Source: Actinoallomurus sp040655075
GTDB lineage: Bacteria; Actinomycetota; Actinomycetes; Streptosporangiales; Streptosporangiaceae
NCBI RefSeq assembly: GCF_040655075.1
Contig: NZ_JBFAJC010000020.1
Location: 1 to 64,000, forward strand
Length of the DNA stretch: 64,000 nt
Direction of reading: 5' to 3'
Each line of letters begins with the position of its first letter. The stretch's first letter is position 1. Shown here one piece after another: positions 25,910 to 35,020 of this stretch. The position numbers and the translations under genes were made by a program. The notes under the pieces are model-generated. The model made no database searches, had not been told where the DNA came from, and saw only the letters and a program-made list of their open reading frames with translations.

Positions 25910-27565
25910 ATGAGACAGCTGATGAGACAGAAGAAACTCTGGCTGATCGTCGCCGTCGTCGCGGTGGTGCTCGTAGGGGCCGCGGGGGGCGGGGCGTACG
26001 TTCTGCTGCGCACGAAGGGGAGCCCGGAGGCGACTGCCGAGGAGTTCCTCGCCGGGTGGCGGCGCGGCGACCTGACGGCGATGCGGACCGCGACGGCCAC
26101 GCCGCCGGCCGACTTCGACCAGTACTACCAGGGCCTGCGCACCGGTCTGGGCGCGACGAAGGTCGAAGCCTCACTCGGCACGGTCACCAAGCACGGTAAG
26201 GAGGCGACCGCGCCCTTCACCGCCGTCGTCACCCTGCCCGCGGGGACCTGGAAGTACCAGGGACGGTTCCGTCTGGTCACCACGCACCGTGAGTGGAAGG
26301 TCGCGTGGAGCCCGGAGGCGATCCACCCCGACCTGCACGCCGGCCAGCACCTGACGACCGCGTCCAAGTGGGAGAAGCGCGGCAAGGTCGTCGCGGCCGA
26401 TGGAACCGCCATCGACGGCACCGACGTGTCCGGTTCGATCCAGCAGCTCGTCGGTTCGACCGCGCCCCTGACCGCCAAGCAGGCCAAGAAGCTCGGCACG
26501 CCGTACGCCAAGGGGGACGTCGTCGGGCAGTCGGGCATCCAGCAGCGGTTCGACAAGCGGCTGGCCGGCACGCCCGCCACGACCATCTCGACCGCCGACG
26601 CGTCCGGCCGCACGGTCAAGGCCATCGGCGGGTTTACCGGCAAGCCGGGGCAGGACGTCAGGACCAGCCTCGACATGCACGTCCAGCAGGCGCTCTCGAA
26701 TGCGCTCCAGGGCCAGAAGAAGCCGACGTCCATGGTGGCGATGCGGCCCGCGACCGGGCAGATCCTGGGGGTCGGCAACATCCCGGGCGGCTTCGACCGG
26801 GCGATGCAGGGCATCTATCCGCCCGGATCGACCTTCAAGGTGGTCACGGCGTACGCCCTGCTCCAGGCCGGGCTCACCCCCTCGTCGAAGGTGCAGTGCC
26901 CGAAGAAGGCCAACATCGGCGGGCAGGTGATCCACAACTCCGAGGACGAAGGTGGCGCCGCCGACATGACCTTCAAGGACGCGCTCGCCCAGTCCTGCAA
27001 CACCGCCTTCTCCCTGCAGACCCAGAAGCTGCTCACCGCGCCGAAGCTGGCGAGCGCGGCGAGTACTTTCGGGTTCAACCAGAAGATCGATCCCGGGGTC
27101 ACCGTGCGGCCGGGCAGTTTCCCCACGCCGACGAGCGACGCCGAGAAAGCGGTCGCCGGCTTCGGTCAGGGCCGCGACCTGGCCAACGCCCTCTCGATGG
27201 TCGGCGTGGCGGCCGGTGTCGCCGACGGCAACTGGCGGCCCCCGGTGTTCGTCACCCAGCCGGCGGTGCCGCAGAAGGTCAAGCCCTCCCGGCTCGACTC
27301 CTCGGCCAGGAGCAGCCTGGCGGACATGATGCACGCCGTGGTGACCTCCGGCACCGCCAAACCGGCCGGGCTGCCCGCGGGCACGGCCGGCAAGACCGGC
27401 ACGGCCGAGTACGGCTCCGCGCAGGGCAAGGACAAGAAGCCGAAGACGCACGCCTGGTTCATCGGCTTCCGCGGCGACGTGGCGTTCGCCGTCGTCGTCG
27501 AGGACGGCGGCTTCGGCGCCAAGGCGGCGGCCCCCATCGCCGCCCGCTTCCTCAAGACCCTCTAA
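25910..27565 (+). CDS. Penicillin-binding protein, class B transpeptidase
   Basis: 551 residues from ATG 25910 (a second ATG at 25922 is possible). One N-terminal TM helix (LWLIVAVVAVVLVGAAGGGAYVLL), an NTF2-like MecA_N domain (about 38-150), a dimerisation region, then the transpeptidase domain. The catalytic motifs are SxxK in PPGSTFKV (about residue 306), SxN in SCNTAF, and KTG in AGKTGTAEY. It cross-links peptidoglycan outside the membrane. The MecA_N layout is shared by actinobacterial PbpA-like proteins and by low-affinity PBPs, so some beta-lactam tolerance is possible. A strong terminator follows. Confidence 0.9.
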   Translation: MRQLMRQKKLWLIVAVVAVVLVGAAGGGAYVLLRTKGSPEATAEEFLAGWRRGDLTAMRTATATPPADFDQYYQGLRTGLGATKVEASLGTVTKHGKEATAPFTAVVTLPAGTWKYQGRFRLVTTHREWKVAWSPEAIHPDLHAGQHLTTASKWEKRGKVVAADGTAIDGTDVSGSIQQLVGSTAPLTAKQAKKLGTPYAKGDVVGQSGIQQRFDKRLAGTPATTISTADASGRTVKAIGGFTGKPGQDVRTSLDMHVQQALSNALQGQKKPTSMVAMRPATGQILGVGNIPGGFDRAMQGIYPPGSTFKVVTAYALLQAGLTPSSKVQCPKKANIGGQVIHNSEDEGGAADMTFKDALAQSCNTAFSLQTQKLLTAPKLASAASTFGFNQKIDPGVTVRPGSFPTPTSDAEKAVAGFGQGRDLANALSMVGVAAGVADGNWRPPVFVTQPAVPQKVKPSRLDSSARSSLADMMHAVVTSGTAKPAGLPAGTAGKTGTAEYGSAQGKDKKPKTHAWFIGFRGDVAFAVVVEDGGFGAKAAAPIAARFLKTL

Positions 27566-27568
27566 GCG

Positions 27569-27630
27569 GACGAGGGCGTCTCGGCGGCGGGGATACGGGC
27601 TCGCCCGTCCGCCGCCGAGACGCCCTCGTC
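27569..27630. terminator. Strong hairpin terminator after PBP gene
   Basis: Perfect 22-bp stem (27569-27590 with 27609-27630) and an 18-nt loop, between the convergent PBP and endonuclease V genes. A bidirectional role is likely. Confidence 0.85.
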
Positions 27631-27702
27631 GGCTGGCCCTCGTCGGCCGGCCCTCGTCCGCCGGGCCTCGGCGCGGGGTTCGGTCGCCGGGCGGACGTGC
27701 CG

Positions 27703-28374
27703 TCAGCGTGCGGCGAGCGCGCGGCGGGAGAGGCGGTCGGCGCGCCGGGTGCTCTCCGGCAGGCGGTAGCGCGGCGTGAGACGCAAGGTCACCTCGCAGG
27801 CCGTCTCCAGGTCGGTGAGGTGACCGACGGAGACGAAGATCGGCCGCACGCCCGTCTGGGTGCGCAGCGCGCGGCCGACGACCTCGTCGCCGTCCGTCAC
27901 GTTGCTCCAGGAGCCGCGGTCGGCGCCCGGCTCGTCGTACGCGCCGACCAGCCGCGTCTTGCCGATCCCGATCGCCGGCAGCCCGGTGAGCACGCCCAGG
28001 TGGCAGGCGAGACCGAAGCGCTTCGGGTGCGCGAGCCCGTGACCGTCGCAGATCAGCAGGTCGGGCGTGACGTTCAGCCGGCGCAGCCCCTCGATCAGCG
28101 CCGGCAGCTCGCGGAACGCGAACAACCCCGGCACGTACGGGAACGACGGCCGGTCGAGGACGACGATCTCCTCGACCACGTCGAGGCCGTCCAGGTCGAG
28201 GACCACCACGGCCGCGGCGAGCCGGTCCTCCGCGTACGCGACGTCGAGTCCCGCGACGGTCCGTACGGACGCCGGGCCCGGCGAGGTGAGGTCGACGCAC
28301 GAACGCAGCCGGTCCTGGACGGCCTCGGCCTCGCGGACCGAGGTCGGCCAGGAAGGGAGATCCGGAAGTTCCAC
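27703..28374 (-). CDS. nfi: Endonuclease V (deoxyinosine repair)
   Basis: 223 residues; GTG 28374 with GGAGC upstream. Family motifs are GLDVAYAED (metal-binding Asp), RPSFPYVPGLFAFRELPALIEGL (the conserved PYIPGLLxFRE wedge), DGHGLAHPKRFGLACHLGV and GIGKTRLVG. The enzyme nicks DNA one phosphodiester 3' of deoxyinosine in the cytoplasm. It is slightly longer at its C-terminus than E. coli Nfi, with a basic tail. No operon partners. Confidence 0.9.
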   Translation of the reverse strand: MELPDLPSWPTSVREAEAVQDRLRSCVDLTSPGPASVRTVAGLDVAYAEDRLAAAVVVLDLDGLDVVEEIVVLDRPSFPYVPGLFAFRELPALIEGLRRLNVTPDLLICDGHGLAHPKRFGLACHLGVLTGLPAIGIGKTRLVGAYDEPGADRGSWSNVTDGDEVVGRALRTQTGVRPIFVSVGHLTDLETACEVTLRLTPRYRLPESTRRADRLSRRALAAR

Positions 28375-28534
28375 GCTGCTCCGCTCAAGTCCGATCAACG
28401 AGCGTAAAACTATAGTTCCGTCGCCGCGAGTCCGGACGCTCGAATGGTCACCGGTGACCGTGGAGAACCGGCAGAACCCGTCGCAGCATCTCGACGACAA
28501 CGCAGCGTGCGCTGTCGCAAGCGGGTGGCCGTGG

Positions 28535-29443
28535 TCAGAGGACCGCGAGAGGGTTGATCGGGCTGGCCGTGCCGCCCTCGATGGCCAGGGGCGCCGCCAC
28601 GAACAGGAAGTCCGTACGGCCCGTGGCGGCCAGCTCCTCCAGCCAGAGCATCTCGGCCAGGTGAATGCCGTGCCGCCACAGGAAGATCAGGTGGAGGTCG
28701 TCGTCGAGGCCCTCGTCGGCGAGCTGACGTTCGTTGAGGCCGCCGATCGCGGCGTTGTCGCACGCCACCATCGCCACGTCCCACTCCGCCAGCCGGCGCC
28801 CGCCGTCGGCCGACAGGCCGGGCTGCCCGGCCCAGTACGTCTCCGGCGAGTCCTGCCACGTCAGCGGCCATCCGGTGCGGATCACGGCGATGTCCCCGGG
28901 CCGTACGTTCACCCCGCACGCCGCGAGCTCGTCACCCGAGATCCGGTCCCCGGCGGCCAGGTGATCGACGCCCCGCAGGCGAGGAACGTCGAACAGCACG
29001 CCGCGCCCGACCACCGGGCCCGCCTTGTCGATGCCGCACCGCGTCGCGCCGTACGAGCGGACCCGCCCGGCCGGATGCCCGTTGAACAGCTCGTCGCCGG
29101 CCCACATGTGGCACAGCGCGTCCATGTGCGTGGTGGTGCCGTGCGGCGTGACGACGATCGCGTCGTCGGCCATCTTCAGGCCCGCGCCGATCGGCCGGGC
29201 GCCGGCGGCGTAGTCGCCTGCGTCCACCGACATGAAGTGCTGCGGCAGCGGACGGCCGCGTAGGTGCGGAACGGTGGTCGGCGCGGGCGAGGAGGTGGCG
29301 CCGCGGATCGGCAGCGACAGGCTCAGCGGCCGGCCCTCCCGTACGCAGGACGCGGCGGCCCGTACGACGTCGGGGGTGAGGAGGTTCAGCGCGCCGCGCT
29401 CGTCGACGTCACCCCAGCGCCCCCAGTTATTAGACTCGTTCAC
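28535..29443 (-). CDS. Cyclase/kynurenine-formamidase-like metal-dependent hydrolase
   Basis: 302 residues. GTG 29443 with GGAGGACTAG upstream. The cyclase-family metal motif is VTPHGTTTHMDALCHM (HxGTHxD...H pattern), with DIAVIRTGW and the C-terminal FVAAPLAIEGGTASPINPLAVL. Members hydrolyse N-formylkynurenine, isatin or similar amides, or act as putative polyketide cyclases; substrate unknown. A TnpB element ends immediately before the ribosome site, so the native promoter may have been displaced. Confidence 0.8.
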   Translation of the reverse strand: MNESNNWGRWGDVDERGALNLLTPDVVRAAASCVREGRPLSLSLPIRGATSSPAPTTVPHLRGRPLPQHFMSVDAGDYAAGARPIGAGLKMADDAIVVTPHGTTTHMDALCHMWAGDELFNGHPAGRVRSYGATRCGIDKAGPVVGRGVLFDVPRLRGVDHLAAGDRISGDELAACGVNVRPGDIAVIRTGWPLTWQDSPETYWAGQPGLSADGGRRLAEWDVAMVACDNAAIGGLNERQLADEGLDDDLHLIFLWRHGIHLAEMLWLEELAATGRTDFLFVAAPLAIEGGTASPINPLAVL

Positions 29444-29461
29444 CTAGTCCTCCGGAGGATG

Positions 29462-30856
29462 CCCCGGCCTTCAGGCCGGGGAGGAATTTGGGCTCTGCCA
29501 GAACCGTCCAGACTCAGCCGGGACCGTCCAAAAACAGAATTTACCGCAATTCGACAAACTGCTTTACGCGTGTGTGTGTTATCTGTAATTTCTCGGTCAT
29601 GCGAACGGCGTACAAGTGCCGGGCCTACCCGGATCCCGAACAGGCGGCGGTGTTCAGCCGCACGTTCGGGTGTGTGCGCCTGGTGTGGAACATGACCCTG
29701 GCCGAACGCCACGTGGCCTACCACGAGCGGGGCGAGAAGACCTCTTACAGGCAGACCGATGCGGCGTTGACCGGGTGGAAGAAGACCGAGGACCTGGCGT
29801 TCTTGTCCGAGGTGTCGTCGGTCCCGCTGCAGCAGACGCTGCGGCATCAGCACGCGGCGTTCGCGAACTTCTTCGCCGGCCGCGCGAAGTACCCGCGTTT
29901 CAAGAACCGCACCTCCCGGCAGACCGCGCACTACACCCGCTCGGCGTTCCGCATGAAGAGCGGCGAGCTGTACATGGCCAAGACCACGACGCCGCTGAGG
30001 TTCGTGTGGTCCTTCGACGACGTTGATCTGCTCACGCTGAACCCGACCATGGTCGTCATCTCCCGGGATCCGGACGGTCGCTGGTACGTGACGTTCGCCA
30101 TCGACACCGACGCGCCCGAGCCCATGGACGAGGCCGGGCACGCCATCGGCGTCGATCTGGGGGTGAAGAACTTCGCGGTCACCTCCGACGGAGATCGCAT
30201 CGCCAATCCGCGACATCTGGAGCGCAAGGCCCGCAATCTCGCTCGCTATCAGCGGCGTATGGCCCGCTGTCAGCGTGGGAGCGCCAACCGGCGTAAGGCC
30301 AAGGCGAAGGTCGCCCGCGCCCACCGCAAGGTCCGCAACGCCCGCGCCGACTTCCTGCACCGCACCAGCACCAACCTGATCCGCAGGGCGGACACCATCG
30401 TGATCGAAGACCTCGCGGTCACCAACATGGTCAAAAACCGTAGGCTGGCGCGGGTGATCAGTGATGCGGGGTGGGGTGAGTTCCGCAGGCAGTTGGAGTA
30501 CAAGGCCGAACGCGTCGGGCGCACCCTCGTGGTGATCGATCGCTGGTACCCCTCTTCCAAGACTTGCTCGGCTTGCGGGCACCTGCTGGCCAAGCTGAGC
30601 CTTTCGACCCGGCGCTGGACATGTCCGGGTTGCCGCACCCGGCATGACCGGGACATCAACGCGGCCAAGAACATCCTTGCGGCTGGTCGAGCCGTAGCCA
30701 GGCAAACCCCTGGCGATGCCTGTGGAGCTGATGTAAGACGGCAAGGGTCCTCCCTTCCGCAGTCGGCGCTGAAACAGGAACCCCGCGCCGCGAGGCGCCC
30801 GGCCTAAGCCGGACCGGCCACACGGCCGATGGGACTCCCCCTTCTTCAGAAGGGGG
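29462..30856 (+). mobile_element. IS605-group TnpB-only element, copy 1
   Basis: The left side has the subterminal hairpin ccccggcc-ttca-ggccgggg (29462-29481). The right side has cccccttct-tc-agaaggggg (30837-30856). Between them is one tnpB gene and no tnpA, so it is a non-autonomous or TnpA-less IS1341-type unit. The region covering the tnpB 3' end and right hairpin is where an omega RNA would be encoded. It lies between the divergent cyclase and serine-hydrolase genes. Exact ends cannot be fixed. Confidence 0.7.
29599..30807 (+). CDS. tnpB: RNA-guided endonuclease TnpB (IS1341-type)
   Basis: 402 residues from ATG 29599. N-terminal HTH region (AYKCRAYPDPEQAAVFSRTFGCVRLVWNM), then a split RuvC domain: Asp in GVDLGVKNFAV, Glu in VIEDLAV, Asp in RDINAAKNI. 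The zinc finger CSACG...CPGC is intact. All catalytic residues are present, so it could be active. TnpB nucleases use an omega RNA from the element's right end to cut matching DNA next to a short motif, which favours element retention. Confidence 0.9.
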   Translation: MRTAYKCRAYPDPEQAAVFSRTFGCVRLVWNMTLAERHVAYHERGEKTSYRQTDAALTGWKKTEDLAFLSEVSSVPLQQTLRHQHAAFANFFAGRAKYPRFKNRTSRQTAHYTRSAFRMKSGELYMAKTTTPLRFVWSFDDVDLLTLNPTMVVISRDPDGRWYVTFAIDTDAPEPMDEAGHAIGVDLGVKNFAVTSDGDRIANPRHLERKARNLARYQRRMARCQRGSANRRKAKAKVARAHRKVRNARADFLHRTSTNLIRRADTIVIEDLAVTNMVKNRRLARVISDAGWGEFRRQLEYKAERVGRTLVVIDRWYPSSKTCSACGHLLAKLSLSTRRWTCPGCRTRHDRDINAAKNILAAGRAVARQTPGDACGADVRRQGSSLPQSALKQEPRAARRPA

Positions 30857-30895
30857 GGAAGAAGTCAAAATTTCGTCCCTCCAGGAGTCAGGCAC

Positions 30896-32101
30896 ATGAT
30901 CGAAGGTCACTGCGATCCGGCGTTCGAAGAGGTCCGGACGGCGTTCGCCGACGGCTTCGCGCGAGGTGAGGAGTTCGGCGCCGCCGTCGCGGTCTACGTG
31001 GGCGACCGGTGCGTCGTGGACCTGTGGGGCGGGCTCGCGGACCGCCGCTCCGGCCGGCCGTGGCTGCGCGACACCCCGTGCCTGGCGTTCTCCTGCACCA
31101 AGGCCGTGACGGCCACGGCGGCGCTGCTGCTCGCCGAGCGCGGCCTGTACGACCTGGAGGCACCGGTGACGTCGTGGTGGCCGGAGTTCGGCGCGGCCGG
31201 CAAGGCGGACGCGACCGCCGAGCACCTGCTGTCGCACCAGGTGGGACTGCCCGCCCTGCGCCGCGACGTGCCGGTCGCCGAGGCCCACGACCCGGCGGCG
31301 ATGGCGGCGCTGCTCGCGGCGCAGGAGCCGGAGTGGAAGCCCGGCACCGGGCACGGGTACCACGCGATCACCTTCGGGTGGCTGGCCGGCGAGATCGTCC
31401 GCCGTTGCTCCGGCCGTACGGTCGGGGAGTTCGTCCGCGACGAGATCGCCGGGCCGCTCGGCCTCGACCTGCACATCGGCGCACCGGACGACGTGATCGA
31501 GCGGGCCGCCCGGCTCAGCGCGGGCCGGAAGGCCGACAAGGGCGGTGCCGCGCGTAAGGGCGGGCCCAGCGGGACCGGCGAGGTGCCCATGCCCCTCAGC
31601 CCCGAGGACCCCCTCGCCAAGATGACGGCGGGGTTCCGCGACCCGAACAGCCTGCTCAACCGGACGTTCGACAACCCGAACATCAACAGCCTGCCCGGCG
31701 GCAACAACAACCCCGAGATGCTGCGGGCGGGCTGGCCCGCGCTCGGCATGGTGACCACGGCGCGGGCGCTCGCCGAGTTCTACCGCGACCTGCTGGCCGC
31801 CCGGATCGTCGGCCGTACGACGCTGCGCGACGCCGTCGTACGGCGGGTGGCCGGACCGGACCGCGTGATGTACATCGACAGCTCGTTCGGCCTCGGCTTC
31901 ATGCGGCCGTCGCTGGTGTTCCTCACGCCCAGGGCGGGCTGGGACTCCGCGTTCGGGCACACGGGTCTGGGCGGCTCGATCAGCCTCGGCGACATCGAGA
32001 AGGGCCTGGCCCTCGCGTACATCCCGAACCGCATGGGCGACGAGGTCTCCGGCGGCGTCCGCGCCTACCGCCTGCTGGAGGCGGCGTACGCGAGTCTCTG
32101 A
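30896..32101 (+). CDS. Serine hydrolase, beta-lactamase/EstB family
   Basis: 401 residues; ATG 30896 with CAGGAG upstream. The class C beta-lactamase fold is marked by SCTK (SxxK nucleophile, about residue 65), YHAITFGW with the catalytic Tyr, and HTGLGGSI near the C-terminus in place of KTG. No signal peptide, so it is probably cytoplasmic and an esterase or lactone hydrolase (EstB/LovD-like) rather than an antibiotic-resistance enzyme. Confidence 0.85.
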   Translation: MIEGHCDPAFEEVRTAFADGFARGEEFGAAVAVYVGDRCVVDLWGGLADRRSGRPWLRDTPCLAFSCTKAVTATAALLLAERGLYDLEAPVTSWWPEFGAAGKADATAEHLLSHQVGLPALRRDVPVAEAHDPAAMAALLAAQEPEWKPGTGHGYHAITFGWLAGEIVRRCSGRTVGEFVRDEIAGPLGLDLHIGAPDDVIERAARLSAGRKADKGGAARKGGPSGTGEVPMPLSPEDPLAKMTAGFRDPNSLLNRTFDNPNINSLPGGNNNPEMLRAGWPALGMVTTARALAEFYRDLLAARIVGRTTLRDAVVRRVAGPDRVMYIDSSFGLGFMRPSLVFLTPRAGWDSAFGHTGLGGSISLGDIEKGLALAYIPNRMGDEVSGGVRAYRLLEAAYASL

Positions 32102-32106
32102 CATGG

Positions 32107-32838
32107 TCAGCACATCGTGATGCCGCCGCTGACGGACAGGGTCTGCCCGGTGATGTAGCCGGCCCGGTCGGTGCACAGGAACGCGACGAGGCCCGCCACG
32201 TCGGCGGGACGGCCGATGCGGCGCAGCGGGATCTGCCGGGCGAGCTTCTCCAGCAGCCCGGGGTGGCGTTCGGCGACCGCGTGCTGCATCGCGGTGTCGG
32301 TCGGCCCGGGGCACACCACGTTGCTGGTGACGCCCTGCCGGGCGGCCTCCCGCGCCAGGGTCTTGGCCAGCCCGAACAGCCCGGCCTTCGTCGCGGCGTA
32401 CGCGCCCTCGCCGCCCGACCCGGCCCGCGCGCCGTCGGAGGAGATGAAGATGAGGCGGCCCCAGTCGCGCATCCCGGGCAGCAGCAGGCGGGTGAGGTAC
32501 ATGGGCGCCCGCAGGTTGATCCTCCACATGAGGTCCCAGGCGGCGGGGTCGCTGTCGGTGAACGGCTCGACGATGCTGATCCCCGCGTTGTGCACGAGGA
32601 TGTCGGGGGAGCCGACCCGGCCCGCCAGGTCGTCGATGCTCGCCGGGTCCGCCAGGTCGACCCGCTCGGCGACCGCGTCCGGAAGGGCCGCGGCGGTCTT
32701 GCGCGCCGCGCCCTCGTCGAGGTCGGCGACGATGACCCGGGCACCGAGCGCGGCCAGGTCCGCGCAGATCGCCGTGCCGATCCCACCGGCGCCTCCGGTC
32801 ACCAGCGCGGTGCGCCCGGCGAGCGACAACCCTTCCAT
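32107..32838 (-). CDS. SDR family oxidoreductase
   Basis: 243 residues; ATG 32838 has GGAGG upstream. Motifs: VTGGAGGIGTAI, HNAG (variant of NNAG), catalytic Ser in FISSDGA, YAATK and GQTLSVSGG. It resembles 2-hydroxycyclohexane-carboxyl-CoA and 3-oxoacyl reductases. Convergent with the serine hydrolase (5 bp gap between stops). The substrate is unknown. Confidence 0.85.
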   Translation of the reverse strand: MEGLSLAGRTALVTGGAGGIGTAICADLAALGARVIVADLDEGAARKTAAALPDAVAERVDLADPASIDDLAGRVGSPDILVHNAGISIVEPFTDSDPAAWDLMWRINLRAPMYLTRLLLPGMRDWGRLIFISSDGARAGSGGEGAYAATKAGLFGLAKTLAREAARQGVTSNVVCPGPTDTAMQHAVAERHPGLLEKLARQIPLRRIGRPADVAGLVAFLCTDRAGYITGQTLSVSGGITMC

Positions 32839-33019
32839 CCCAACCTCCGCCAAAGAATGTCACCTACGACCAATTTGTCAGTTATATCTCTAGGACCTTT
32901 TTTCTTGTTTCTCTAGCCATCAGACAACTGATCCCCCAATAATGCTTCACATGGATCGTCGTATGCGTGTCGCCATGCTGGCTTGGTTCCGGCTGTCGCG
33001 CCCGATTCGGCGGTTCGAT

Positions 33020-34313
33020 GACCCCTTCCCGGAAGGGGTCGAGATGAGGTTGTTTCGTGCTTCCGAGGCGAAATTCGGGCAAATGCCCAAGGGTAGCGTT
33101 TATGCGTAGGTCTTATAAATTCTTGATCCGCCCTACGAGTAAGCAGGCCGCTACGCTTACCGCGTGCCTGGAGGATCATCGCCAGCTGTACAACGGCGCC
33201 TTGGAACACCGGCGTATCACATACCGCAAAGCGGGTGTGACGGTCCGATACAGTGACCAGTCGGAGGAACTGAAGCACATTCGCGCCGACGACCAAACCG
33301 GGCAAGGTCGGTGGTCGTTCTCCTCCCAGCAGGCAACGTTGCGTCGCCTGGAAAAGGCGTTCGCGGCGTTCTTCGCTCGGCTTCGGGAAGGTCGCACCCC
33401 GGGGTTTCCGCGCTTTAAGGGGCGTGGGTGGTTTGACTCGGTAACTTGGCCCAAAGACGGTGACGGCTGCAGATGGGACTCTCAGCCCGAGCATCCGACC
33501 GCCACTTTCGTCCGCCTGCAGGGCATCGGGCACGTTCGGGTCCACCAGCACCGGCCGGTGCAGGGCCGGGTAAAGACGATCAGCGTGAAACGGGAAGGCA
33601 CCCGCTGGTACGTCGTGCTGTCGTGCGACGACGTACCCGCTCGGATGATTCCCGCCTCTGGCGTGGCGGCCGGGATCGACATGGGCGTCGCCTCGCTTGT
33701 CACTACCAGTGACGGTGAACACTTCGCTAATCCACGTCACCTGGCCGCATCCGCCGACCGCCTCGCGACCGCGCAGCGCGACCTTGCCCGCAAGAAACGC
33801 GGTTCCAACCGGCGACGTAAGGCTGTGGTCCGGATCGCCGCGTTGCATGCCAAGGTGCGTCGCCAACGTCTCGACAACGCGCACAAGACCGCTCTTCGAT
33901 TGATCCGCGACTACGACGTCATCGTCTGTGAAGACCTGCGCATCGCGAATATGACCGGTTCGGCATCCGGCACCGTTGACCGGCCAGGGCGGAACGTCGC
34001 GCAAAAGACCGGATTGAACCGAGGCATCCTTGACGCGGGTTGGGGGGTTTTCTTGGCGATCCTCGCGTACAAGGCTGAAAGCGCCGGTCGTGAACTGATC
34101 GCAGTGAACCCCGCCAACACCTCCCGCACTTGTGCCCGCTGCGGGCACTGCTCTGCGGACAACCGCACCACACAAGCCGAGTTCTGCTGCCGGGCGTGCG
34201 GGCATACAGCGCACGCCGACGTCAATGCGGCCACCAACATTCTCAGGGCAGGGCTTGCCCTTCGCCGGGCTGCGCAAGCGGCTTAGCGAGAAGCCGCTCC
34301 CTTCACGGAGCGG
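33020..34313 (+). mobile_element. IS605-group TnpB-only element, copy 2
   Basis: Left hairpin gaccccttcc/ggaaggggtc (33020-33040), right hairpin ccgctcc/ggagcgg (34294-34313), enclosing one tnpB. There is no tnpA. The 180 bp before it (32854-33019) are AT-rich compared with the surroundings and hold no gene. It is a different lineage from copy 1, so these are two separate acquisitions. Confidence 0.65.
33102..34286 (+). CDS. tnpB: RNA-guided endonuclease TnpB, second lineage
   Basis: 394 residues from ATG 33102 (MRRSYKFLIRPTSKQAATL). RuvC residues are present: Asp in AGIDMGVASLV, Glu in VCEDLRIANM, Asp in HADVNAATNI. The zinc finger reads CARCGHC...CCRACG. It differs widely from the copy at 29599 but has the same architecture, and looks catalytically intact. 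Confidence 0.9.
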   Translation: MRRSYKFLIRPTSKQAATLTACLEDHRQLYNGALEHRRITYRKAGVTVRYSDQSEELKHIRADDQTGQGRWSFSSQQATLRRLEKAFAAFFARLREGRTPGFPRFKGRGWFDSVTWPKDGDGCRWDSQPEHPTATFVRLQGIGHVRVHQHRPVQGRVKTISVKREGTRWYVVLSCDDVPARMIPASGVAAGIDMGVASLVTTSDGEHFANPRHLAASADRLATAQRDLARKKRGSNRRRKAVVRIAALHAKVRRQRLDNAHKTALRLIRDYDVIVCEDLRIANMTGSASGTVDRPGRNVAQKTGLNRGILDAGWGVFLAILAYKAESAGRELIAVNPANTSRTCARCGHCSADNRTTQAEFCCRACGHTAHADVNAATNILRAGLALRRAAQAA

Positions 34314-34330
34314 AGGAGTCACCCGGCCTC

Positions 34331-34951
34331 CTAGATCCATGCTCGGACGAGTTCGCCCGCGGTGGCGCGGGCGGCGAGCAGGCCGACCGTGTGGGTCAGG
34401 ACCGCGTCGGCGTATTCGGCGGGGACGCCCGCCATCGCGTCGGTGACGGCCACGACCCGGTAGCCGAGGTTCACGGCCTCCAGGCACAGGCCCGGCACGC
34501 CGAGGTTGAGGGACACCCCGGTGGCGACGACGGTGCGGACGCCGAGGGAGCGGAGCGTCTGGTCGAGCGAGGTCCCGGTGAACGGCGAGAAGCCGTGGTA
34601 CCGGCGCGACTCCAGGTCCGCCGGATCGGACACCTCGGGGACGACCTCGATCGCCGGCGTCCCGTCGAGCATGTGCGCCGGGTTCCGCAGGAGCCTGCGG
34701 ATGAACGGGGCGTTGTCGGTGTGGCTGCCCGCCCGGTCGGCCCGGAACGCCGCGGTGCACTGCACGACCGGGACGCCGGCGGCCCGGGCGGCGGTCGCGA
34801 CCCGGGCGGTGTTGGGGATGACATCGCGCTTCGCGCAGGCCTCGGCGAGCTCGGGAAAGCCGGTGAGATCGCCCACTACGCCGCGCTGCATCTCCATCAC
34901 CAGGATGGCGGTGTGCCGCGGGCCCGCGAGGTCCGCCAGGGTGATCGACAT
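34331..34951 (-). CDS. Isochorismatase-family protein lacking canonical catalytic residues
   Basis: 206 residues. The fold is recognisable (AILVMEMQRGVVGDL, FTGTSLDQTLRSLGVRTVVATGVSLNLGVPGLCLEAVNLGYRVVAVTDA). However, the usual DxQ aspartate is Glu (MEMQ), and the catalytic Cys of GVxTxxCVxxT is replaced (GVSLNLGV). A Cys occurs six residues later. Related actinobacterial proteins with this pattern are annotated as cysteine hydrolases, but activity is doubtful. An inverted repeat precedes the gene (34963-34982). Confidence 0.75.
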   Translation of the reverse strand: MSITLADLAGPRHTAILVMEMQRGVVGDLTGFPELAEACAKRDVIPNTARVATAARAAGVPVVQCTAAFRADRAGSHTDNAPFIRRLLRNPAHMLDGTPAIEVVPEVSDPADLESRRYHGFSPFTGTSLDQTLRSLGVRTVVATGVSLNLGVPGLCLEAVNLGYRVVAVTDAMAGVPAEYADAVLTHTVGLLAARATAGELVRAWI

Positions 34952-34962
34952 GCCGCCACGAT

Positions 34963-34982
34963 AAGCGAGCGAGCACTTGCTT
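34963..34982. promoter_or_regulatory. AAGCGA...TTGCTT inverted repeat
   Basis: Arms aagcga/ttgctt (one mismatch) with an 8-nt spacer, 11 bp upstream of the isochorismatase-like start and followed by GGGTAG. Spacing equals that of the 25787 site. Confidence 0.4.
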
Positions 34983-35020
34983 GGGTAGTGCGGGCGTGGC
35001 GGACTCGGGCGCCGGCTCCC

